A stretch of 10,587 nucleotides of DNA from Lachnospiraceae bacterium (GTDB taxonomy: Bacteria; Bacillota_A; Clostridia; Lachnospirales; Lachnospiraceae), in assembly GCA_024699595.1 (NCBI GenBank), contig JAILPG010000100.1, positions 1 to 10,587 of the forward strand. Direction: 5' to 3'. The position numbers and the translations under genes are program-made. Positions within the stretch are counted from its first letter, which is position 1, and each line of letters opens with the position of its first letter. The notes beneath the pieces are model-generated. The model ran no database searches. It was not told the origin of the DNA and worked only from the letters and a program-made list of their open reading frames with translations. Below are positions 6,011-10,587 of this stretch, in pieces.

Positions 6011-6710
6011 TTTGAGGTACTCCTTTCAATGATGCATTTGACGCATCAGGCTTCTTCCATTCAAGTTTTTTCTCGACTCTCTTCTGTAACCATGTCAGTA
6101 CAGAGCACAGAAGCAGATATATGACAGCCGCCTCGCAATATAACGCAAACGGTTCGTATGTACTTGCCGCTATCTGCTGTGCGGTCTTGAACATTTCGAC
6201 AACCGTAATGCTGGCCGCCAGCGAGCTGTCCTTTGTCAGTCCTATGAGCGACCCTATCAGAGTCGGGAATGCTATCCTTGTTGCCTGCGGCAATACGATG
6301 CGTGTCATTATCTGAAAACGGTTGAGCCCTATCATATAGCCCGCTTCCGTCTGACCTGCAGGGACAGCTGTGATAGCTGCCCTGATGGTCTCGGAATTAT
6401 ATGCCGCGTAGTTCAGCGAAAAGGCTATGACCGCCGACAGATACGCATTTATCATTATCCCAAGAGACGGCAGGCCGAAAAAAATGATATACAGCTGCAC
6501 GATAAGCGGTGTCCCGCGGAAAAGCCATATATAAAACCTGGCGATCTTCTCAAGTACTTTTATGTGATATATCTGCACCAGCGCCGTACCAAGTGCCAGC
6601 AGGATGCTTAAGATAAATACGATCACCGTAAGCGGTATCGTCACCTTCACGCAGTATAAAAGCAGTTTGGGAAATGCCGATATGAGTATCTCTATCACTC
6701 TGCTGCTCAT
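6003..6710 (-). CDS. tcyB: Polar amino acid (probably cystine) ABC importer, permease subunit
   Basis: The 235-residue inner-membrane protein has about five hydrophobic segments (near 12-45, 60-80, 85-103, 145-170 and 190-208). It carries the PAAT permease signature FRGTPLIVQLYIIFFGLP at 65-81 and the cytoplasmic EAA loop from about 106 to 143 (SETIRAAI, then AGYMIGLNRFQIMTRIVLPQA), which docks on the ATPase. As in other systems of this family a homodimer is expected, since only one permease gene is present. It starts 27 bases after the binding-protein stop with an AGGAAGGG-type ribosome binding site. Its stop overlaps the start of the AhpD-like gene. Substrate is taken from the binding protein. 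Confidence 0.9.
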   Translation of the reverse strand: MSSRVIEILISAFPKLLLYCVKVTIPLTVIVFILSILLALGTALVQIYHIKVLEKIARFYIWLFRGTPLIVQLYIIFFGLPSLGIMINAYLSAVIAFSLNYAAYNSETIRAAITAVPAGQTEAGYMIGLNRFQIMTRIVLPQATRIAFPTLIGSLIGLTKDSSLAASITVVEMFKTAQQIAASTYEPFALYCEAAVIYLLLCSVLTWLQKRVEKKLEWKKPDASNASLKGVPQNG

Positions 6711-6737
6711 AGCCTTACCCTTCCTTTCAGCCTTTCT

Positions 6738-7583
6738 TTACTGATCTGCTTCCTGTGAAACCGAATAATCCCCGTTCAGATATTTCTCCGACAGAGCCTT
6801 AAGCGTACCGTCTGCCCTGAGTTCATCCAGAGCTTTGTTGATCTCTGAAAGAAGCCTTGTCTCACCCTTTCGGATCGGAATACCCTTGGGAATCTCGCCG
6901 CCTTTTACAACGAAACTCACCTTGAGTTTATCCGCCACATCAGGATGTGCATCATAATATGTGTTCATGACCGGAACAGGGCAGTCTATAAAATCAACCC
7001 TTCCGGTAAGCAGCATCTCGATTGCCTCATCACCCGTATCTATACCTGCGATCTCAACGCCCCTCTCCTGATACCAGCTTGCATGTGCGCTTGTGATGTT
7101 GGTAGCTATAGTCTTACCGTTTAAGTCCTCTTCGGATGAGATGCTGTCATCATCAACACGTGTGACTATCTGCCATGCCTCATAATAGTAGGGATCGGAA
7201 AAATCATACTTCTGCTTTCTCTCTTCCGTAATGCCCACGCAGTTTATAACGGTATCAAATCTTCCGGAATCTATACCTATCAGAAGCGAATCCCATGCGC
7301 CGTCGACAAATTCCACTTCGACTCCGAGCTTCTCCGCGATCTTCTGTGCAAGTTCGACATCTATACCCGCAGGCGAACCGTCAGACTCATGGTATGTGAA
7401 CGGAGGATATGTCCCCTCGATACCCACTACTATCTTTCCCGCCGCTTTGATCTTATCAAGCTGGTCCTGTGAGGAAGATTCCAAAGTGGCCGCTTTACCC
7501 GTCACACAGCCCGTAAGTGATGCAAGCAGCAAAACCGGAGTCAGAACTCCTGCCAATGTTTTCTTTATATTATTTATTTTCAT
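6738..7583 (-). CDS. tcyA: Extracellular solute-binding lipoprotein of a cystine-type ABC importer
   Basis: A family 3 solute-binding protein of 281 residues. It opens with a lipoprotein signal peptide: basic KINNIKK, a hydrophobic core, lipobox LTGC with the lipidated Cys at 26. The mature part contains the amino-acid-binding pattern VVGIEGTYPPFTYHE, then FDTVINCVGITEERKQKYDF and SDPY; the 'VIN-x-VxIT-x-ERKxKYDFSxPY' form is characteristic of cystine binders such as FliY/TcyA. An ATG two codons earlier at 7589 is open, but it is only one base from the AGGAG, whereas the ATG at 7583 is seven bases away; I therefore start at 7583. It is the first structural gene of the operon and follows a short leader ORF. 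Family is certain; cystine specificity is likely but inferred. Confidence 0.9.
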   Translation of the reverse strand: MKINNIKKTLAGVLTPVLLLASLTGCVTGKAATLESSSQDQLDKIKAAGKIVVGIEGTYPPFTYHESDGSPAGIDVELAQKIAEKLGVEVEFVDGAWDSLLIGIDSGRFDTVINCVGITEERKQKYDFSDPYYYEAWQIVTRVDDDSISSEEDLNGKTIATNITSAHASWYQERGVEIAGIDTGDEAIEMLLTGRVDFIDCPVPVMNTYYDAHPDVADKLKVSFVVKGGEIPKGIPIRKGETRLLSEINKALDELRADGTLKALSEKYLNGDYSVSQEADQ

Positions 7584-7620
7584 GATCATTCTCCTTTATC
7601 ATTCTGTTTATCCGCCAACC

Positions 7621-7698
7621 TTAACTCTGCCTGTTTCCGTTACAGTCAGGACATCGTCCGTGCGACCAGCGGCGAATGATATAACCTGATATATTCAT
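7621..7698 (-). CDS. 25-residue leader peptide ORF with a CPDC motif, possible cysteine-responsive control element
   Basis: Between the operon promoter and the binding-protein gene there is a small ORF: ATG at 7698, 25 codons, TAA at 7621-7623. GAGGTGAAGGC directly before the ATG gives a good ribosome binding site. The product ends RCPDCNGNRQS, with two cysteines three residues apart, in a gene that leads a cystine import operon. This invites a translation-based control in which ribosomes slow at the Cys codons when cysteine is scarce. Around these codons CTGT/ACAG and CCTG/CAGG can form short alternative stems, but I see no leader terminator with a U-run and no T-box core. The stop is 37 bases before the tcyA start. 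It could also be a chance ORF or a small protein. Confidence 0.45.
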   Translation of the reverse strand: MNISGYIIRRWSHGRCPDCNGNRQS

Positions 7699-7720
7699 GC
7701 CTTCACCTCTTGTTGTTTCA

Positions 7721-7737
7721 CCTATCATTCCGATAGG
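7721..7737. promoter_or_regulatory. Putative CymR-like operator 2 of the cystine import operon
   Basis: Plus strand CCTATCATTCCGATAGG: perfect arms CCTAT and ATAGG seven bases apart, extended by one A/T pair on each side. It lies at about +14 to +30 of the transcript, upstream of the leader ORF. It is the best palindrome of the four operator-like sites. Confidence 0.6.
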
Positions 7738-7757
7738 TTTAATGTGTTATGAGATTG

Positions 7758-7785
7758 ATTATACATATATTTCCTACTTTGTCAA
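7758..7785 (-). promoter_or_regulatory. Promoter of the cystine import operon
   Basis: On the minus strand TTGACA (7780-7785) and TATAAT (7758-7763) are separated by 16 bases. The -35 box contains the TGA stop codon of the upstream PatB-like gene. Transcription would begin near 7751. Confidence 0.8.
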
Positions 7786-7789
7786 TGGG
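7773..7789. promoter_or_regulatory. Putative CymR-like operator 1 over the import-operon -35 box
   Basis: Plus strand CCTACTTTGTCAATGGG, imperfect arms CCTAC and ATGGG seven bases apart. The -35 hexamer sits at positions 7-12 of the 17-mer, the same register as in the cysK operator 1 (CCTATCATGTCAATAGG). It overlaps the last codons and stop of the PatB-like gene. Confidence 0.55.
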
Positions 7790-8963
7790 TTTTATATAAT
7801 TTAATTCTCTTCATCGCTTCTGCTACTGTAGACCTAGGGCAGGCCACATTGATGCGCTGAAAGCCTTCTCCCGTTTTTCCGAATATGTATCCGCTGTCAA
7901 GCCATAACTTTGCCTTATGTATTATGAGATCATCCAGCTCTTTTGCGCTAAGCCCCCATTCCCTGAAGTCAAGCCATACAAGATAAGTCCCTTCGTGCTC
8001 TGCCATCCTGACTCCCGGAAGGTTTTCTTCGGTGAATGAGCGCACATATTCTATATTAGCCCTCACATATGCGATCATGGCATCATACCACTCCTGCCCA
8101 TGCGAATATGCCGCTTCACAGGCGGCCAGACTCACCGGACTTAATTGGCTTATCCCGCAGGCATCGATCTGTCTTCGGAATGCGCGGCGAAGCCCGGCAT
8201 TCGGTATGAATATATTGGATAAGAGCATGCCCGCCAGATTAAACGTCTTACTTGGTGCGGTGCAGGTAATGCTGATCTCTTCGTATTCTTTCTTTATCGA
8301 AGCAAACGGGATATGCTTTCCCTTAAACGCAAAGTCCTCATGTATCTCGTCGGAAACCACAGTTACTCCGTTCCTTAAGCATATGTCGCCTATCGCCTCA
8401 AGTTCTTCATAAGTCCATACACGTCCCACCGGGTTATGCGGATTGCAGAGGAAGAACAGCTTAATACCCTCTGTTCTGATCTTATTCTCAAAGTCATCAA
8501 TATCCATGTGATAGCGTCCGTCCTCTTTTTGGACAAGATCGTTTGATATGACTCTCCGCCCGTTGTCATTTATTATTTCGGAAAAAGGATAATATACAGG
8601 CAGCTGGATAAGCACTCCGTCACCGGGCTTCGTAAATGCCCTTACAGCCATTCCAAGCGCAAATACAACTCCCGGTGTTTTGACAAGCCAATTGCGTTTA
8701 ACTTCCCATCCGTGATGTTCCAACATCCATCCGCTTAAGGCTTCAAAATACGAAGGCATGGGCTCACTGTAGCCGTAGATCCCGTGCTCTGCCACACGTT
8801 TCACCGCATCCTCTACATAGGATGTTGTACGAAAGTCCATATCCGCAACCCACATGGGCAGAACATCCTCAGGCATACGCCGCTGCCTGGCAAAGTCATA
8901 TTTAAGACTTCCCGTTCCTCTTCTGTCTATTACCTTATCAAAATCAAGATTTCTCTCTCCCAT
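7782..8963 (-). CDS. patB: MalY/PatB-type cystathionine beta-lyase (PLP-dependent C-S lyase)
   Basis: A fold-type I PLP enzyme of 393 residues. The MalY/PatB group is recognised by DFDKVIDRRGTGSLKYD at the start and PMWVADMDF at 36-44. It also has NPHNPVGR at 174-181, SDEIH at 204-208 and the PLP lysine K239 in APSKTFNLAG. Such enzymes cleave cystathionine to homocysteine, pyruvate and ammonia, and may also release sulfide from cysteine. The frame is open to a GTG at 8972, but AAGGGG stands eight bases before the ATG at 8963, so I use that. It follows the cystathionine synthase-type gene by 66 bases without a clear terminator, so the two are likely co-transcribed and form a cysteine-to-homocysteine route. 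Its 3' end carries the promoter of the next operon. A regulatory role as in E. coli MalY is not implied. Confidence 0.88.
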   Translation of the reverse strand: MGERNLDFDKVIDRRGTGSLKYDFARQRRMPEDVLPMWVADMDFRTTSYVEDAVKRVAEHGIYGYSEPMPSYFEALSGWMLEHHGWEVKRNWLVKTPGVVFALGMAVRAFTKPGDGVLIQLPVYYPFSEIINDNGRRVISNDLVQKEDGRYHMDIDDFENKIRTEGIKLFFLCNPHNPVGRVWTYEELEAIGDICLRNGVTVVSDEIHEDFAFKGKHIPFASIKKEYEEISITCTAPSKTFNLAGMLLSNIFIPNAGLRRAFRRQIDACGISQLSPVSLAACEAAYSHGQEWYDAMIAYVRANIEYVRSFTEENLPGVRMAEHEGTYLVWLDFREWGLSAKELDDLIIHKAKLWLDSGYIFGKTGEGFQRINVACPRSTVAEAMKRIKLYKTH

Positions 8964-9029
8964 AAATACCACCCCTTGTTTTTGCAGTCACAGTCACTCA
9001 GCCGTAAAATACCGGCAGCCAAAAACCGG

Positions 9030-10190
9030 TCATTTTCCGCTTTCTGTCTCATCAAATATCCTGCCAAGTTCTTCTATAAGATCTTCCGCATCCTCTATTC
9101 CCACGGAAATCCTGAGCAGGCTGTCCGTTATACCGTTGGCGGCCCTTATCTCTTCGGGAACATCCGCATGTGTCTGAGTAACGGGATAAGTCATCAGCGT
9201 CTCAACTCCTCCCAGGCTCTCCGCGTACTTTATCATACGAAGCTTCTCAAGGACCGAAAGTGCATATTCCCTGCTCTCAAGTTCAACGGTCAGCATAGCA
9301 CCGAAGCCCCGTGCCTGACTCTTATGTATCTCATGTCCGGGGTGATCCTCAAGCCCCGGATATATGACTTTCCTTACAATGCTCCTTCCCTCAAGCCATT
9401 TGGCAAGCTTAAGGGCGTTATCCTGAGCCCTCTCCATCCTGATGCCGAGTGTCTTGATGCCCCTTAGTATCAGCCAGCTGTCAAAAGGAGACAGACAGGC
9501 TCCCGTAGTCTTATATAAGAATCTCAGGCTGTCACTGATATAATCTTTGTCTGTTACGATAAAACCCGCGAGCGTGTCATTATGCCCGCCCAGATACTTA
9601 GTCCCGCTGTATACCACGATGTCCGCTCCCAGAGAAAGCGGATTCTGAAATACCGGTGTCATGAAGGTATTGTCAACAATGAGCAGCAGATCATGTTTAT
9701 GTGCGGTCTCGGCCGCGGCCCTCAAGTCGGTTACATTCATCATCGGGTTGGTCGGTGTCTCTATGTAAACAGCCACCGTTTTTTCCGTTATGTAGTCATC
9801 TATCTTTTCCCTGTGACAGTCAATAAAGGAAAAGCTGAGCCCGTTCTTTTCATTGATCTTTTTAAAGAGCCTCGTGCTTCCGCCATAGAGATCCGATCCG
9901 GCTATGATATGATCTCCAGGCTCAAACATTTCCATAAGCAGTGTTATGGCGGCCATTCCGGACGAAAAAGCAAGAGCATCCGTTCCGCCCTCCAGTGAAG
10001 CAATTGTCTTCTCAAGCTGATCCCTTGTAGGATTGCTGACGCGGTTATAGTCATATCCCGTGCTCTGCCCCACTCCGGGGTGGGCATAAGTTGCCGTCTG
10101 ATATATAGGGTAACTGACCGCACCGTAGTGCTCAACCTTTCCTTCCGACTCCTCAAGATGCAGACACTTAGTATTGATCCCTCGTGACAT
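9030..10190 (-). CDS. Cys/Met metabolism PLP enzyme, cystathionine gamma-synthase or gamma-lyase type
   Basis: The 386-residue cytoplasmic enzyme belongs to the Cys/Met metabolism PLP-dependent family. Landmarks: YDYNRVSNPTRDQLE at 46-60, the ring-stacking segment SDLYGG at 99-104, PLP-binding DNTF at 173-176, the PLP lysine K198 in YSGTKYLGGHND and ESLGGVETLMTYP near the C-terminus. Members are cystathionine gamma-synthase (MetB/MetI), gamma-lyase (MccB/MetC-like) or O-acetylhomoserine sulfhydrylase; residues visible here do not settle which. The shorter length argues against the roughly 430-residue sulfhydrylases. Being followed directly by a PatB-like beta-lyase favours gamma-synthase, giving cystathionine from cysteine and an activated homoserine, but reverse transsulfuration cannot be excluded. 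AAAGGAG stands seven bases before the ATG, and a promoter lies upstream. It is probably the first gene of a two-gene unit. Confidence 0.88.
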   Translation of the reverse strand: MSRGINTKCLHLEESEGKVEHYGAVSYPIYQTATYAHPGVGQSTGYDYNRVSNPTRDQLEKTIASLEGGTDALAFSSGMAAITLLMEMFEPGDHIIAGSDLYGGSTRLFKKINEKNGLSFSFIDCHREKIDDYITEKTVAVYIETPTNPMMNVTDLRAAAETAHKHDLLLIVDNTFMTPVFQNPLSLGADIVVYSGTKYLGGHNDTLAGFIVTDKDYISDSLRFLYKTTGACLSPFDSWLILRGIKTLGIRMERAQDNALKLAKWLEGRSIVRKVIYPGLEDHPGHEIHKSQARGFGAMLTVELESREYALSVLEKLRMIKYAESLGGVETLMTYPVTQTHADVPEEIRAANGITDSLLRISVGIEDAEDLIEELGRIFDETESGK

Positions 10191-10209
10191 AGCGTGCTCC
10201 TTTCCTTTT

Positions 10210-10235
10210 CCTATCTTTCATAGCGATTTAGTAGG
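10210..10235. promoter_or_regulatory. Weak, atypically spaced CCTAT...GTAGG half-sites upstream of the gamma-synthase gene
   Basis: Plus strand CCTAT at 10210-10214 and GTAGG at 10231-10235 flank a region containing CTAT-CTTTC-ATAG. The position just downstream of the promoter resembles operator 2 of the other two promoters, but the spacing does not match the 17-bp form. Low confidence. Confidence 0.2.
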
Positions 10236-10243
10236 ATATAGTG

Positions 10244-10272
10244 ATTATAGCAGATGTTTCTCTGCTTGTACA
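10244..10272 (-). promoter_or_regulatory. Promoter of the gamma-synthase/PatB-like unit
   Basis: On the minus strand TGTACA (10267-10272) and TATAAT (10244-10249) are separated by 17 bases. The -35 box matches four of six consensus bases. The transcript would begin near 10237, about 47 bases before the start codon. Confidence 0.6.
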
Positions 10273-10293
10273 GAGTTTTTTTTGCATATAAAA

Positions 10294-10324
10294 AACACCA
10301 TTCAATTGCAAAATGAACGGTGTT
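10294..10324 (-). terminator. Second terminator-like hairpin upstream of the gamma-synthase promoter
   Basis: On the minus strand AACACCGTTCA, a nine-base loop, TGAATGGTGTT form an 11-bp stem with one mismatch, followed by TTTTA. It reads in the same direction as the tRNA terminator and may be a backup. The stretch between the two hairpins (10325-10396) shows no convincing gene. Confidence 0.6.
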
Positions 10325-10401
10325 ATCCCGAATGATCTTCTGTCCGTCACGATCAAAGCAGCGACAATGGCGCAAGTGTATTTGATAAAATTTGACAAAA
10401 A

Positions 10402-10436
10402 TAGAAGCCTCAAATCCAGTAAATTTAAGGCTTCTA
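10402..10436 (-). terminator. Rho-independent terminator of the tRNA-Leu transcript
   Basis: On the minus strand TAGAAGCCTTAAAT, a seven-base loop, ATTTGAGGCTTCTA form a 14-bp stem with one G-U pair, followed by TTTTT (10401-10397). It begins 16 bases past the tRNA. Confidence 0.9.
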
Positions 10437-10451
10437 CGTGATTTTTGTACG

Positions 10452-10535
10452 TGCGGAGGATGGGACTTGAACCCACACGTGTTTGCACACACAAGATCCT
10501 TAGTCTTGCTCGTCTGCCAGTTCCGACACCTCCGC
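10452..10535 (-). tRNA. tRNA-Leu, anticodon AAG
   Basis: The 84-base minus-strand sequence folds as a class II tRNA. It has a perfect 7-bp acceptor stem GCGGAGG/CCTCCGC, D arm TCG/CGA with GG in the loop, anticodon stem CAAGA/TCTTG with loop CTAAGGA, a long variable arm closed by a GCAA tetraloop, and T arm GTGGG/CCCAT with loop TTCAAGT. The discriminator base is A, as expected for Leu and not Ser. The anticodon AAG lies at 10499-10501 and reads CUU, and with inosine at the wobble position also CUC and CUA. The 3' CCA is not encoded (the next bases are CGT), so it must be added enzymatically. Confidence 0.93.
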
Positions 10536-10539
10536 TAAC

Positions 10540-10558
10540 CGGTCGCACTCAGCGACCG
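10540..10558. repeat. Inverted repeat just upstream of tRNA-Leu
   Basis: CGGTCGC, a five-base loop, GCGACCG form a perfect 7-bp stem. On the minus strand it is preceded, not followed, by TTTTT, so it is not a terminator of an incoming minus-strand transcript. It may be the 5' leader of the tRNA precursor, with an A/T-rich promoter area (10559-10587) cut by the window edge. Confidence 0.4.
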
Positions 10559-10587
10559 AAAAATATATTACCATATTAATATATTAA

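Noticed and set aside
7584..7589. Start codon of tcyA at 7589
   Set aside because: Only one base from AGGAG; the ATG at 7583 has seven-base spacing and gives a normal lipoprotein signal peptide.
7584..7750. T-box or S-box type leader of the import operon
   Set aside because: No T-box core motif, no S-box elements and no terminator with a U-run before tcyA.
8964..8972. GTG start of the PatB-like gene at 8972
   Set aside because: The GTG overlaps the ribosome binding site; ATG at 8963 has proper spacing.
10211..10548. Two minus-strand ORFs across the tRNA and its terminators
   Set aside because: They run through the tRNA-Leu gene and terminator hairpins and have no family features.
10540..10558. 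Terminator of a gene beyond the right edge
   Set aside because: On the minus strand the T-run precedes the hairpin, and on the plus strand A-rich sequence follows; neither fits an intrinsic terminator.
1..10587. CRISPR array, insertion sequence or prophage genes
   Set aside because: No regularly spaced direct repeats, transposase motifs or phage proteins were seen; only the single REP-like palindrome hints at mobility.

Overview
The window looks like a chromosomal segment of an anaerobic, low-to-moderate-GC Firmicute, most likely a Lachnospiraceae-type Clostridium relative. This rests on strong AGGAGG-type ribosome binding sites, TTGACA/TATAAT promoters, an Rrf2/CymR-like regulator, a MalY/PatB-type lyase and a soluble GGDEF protein. 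No taxonomic marker gene is present, so the assignment is inference. Every supported gene lies on the minus strand, so transcription runs from high to low coordinates.

From the right edge in transcription order: a class II tRNA-Leu with anticodon AAG (10452-10535) and its terminator; then a cystathionine gamma-synthase/lyase-type PLP enzyme (9030-10190) and a MalY/PatB-type cystathionine beta-lyase (7782-8963), which together form a transsulfuration pair. Next comes a cystine-type ABC import operon: a 25-codon leader ORF with a Cys-Pro-Asp-Cys motif (7621-7698), the lipoprotein binding protein (6738-7583), permease (6003-6710), an AhpD-like CxxC protein (5489-6010), ATPase (4723-5475) and a VOC protein (4295-4681). 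Then follow an Rrf2/CymR-like repressor (3731-4162) and cysK (2539-3474), each with its own promoter and a downstream terminator. The left end holds a 604-residue GGDEF protein (502-2316) and two gene remnants: a frameshifted, deleted YdeI/OmpD-associated gene (138-495) and the C-terminal end of a GNAT acetyltransferase (1-150).

Most of the window reads as one sulfur-amino-acid locus: import cystine, reduce it, make cysteine, interconvert cysteine and homocysteine, and sense the state of the pathway. cysK and the import operon share the same promoter architecture. In each, a 17-bp CCTAT-N7-ATAGG-type operator sits in the same register over a TTGACA -35 box, with a second copy 52-58 bp downstream in the early transcribed region. 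The Rrf2 protein lacks the Fe-S cysteine set and is the obvious candidate to bind these sites.

The most unusual observation is at protein C-termini. Both the CymR-like regulator (ending LTDQYVI) and the transporter ATPase (ending LTDYDFVI) carry tails that resemble the serine acetyltransferase tail that inserts into the CysK active site. This suggests that CysK may dock both the repressor and the cystine importer, linking transcription and uptake to O-acetylserine. This is inference and is directly testable.
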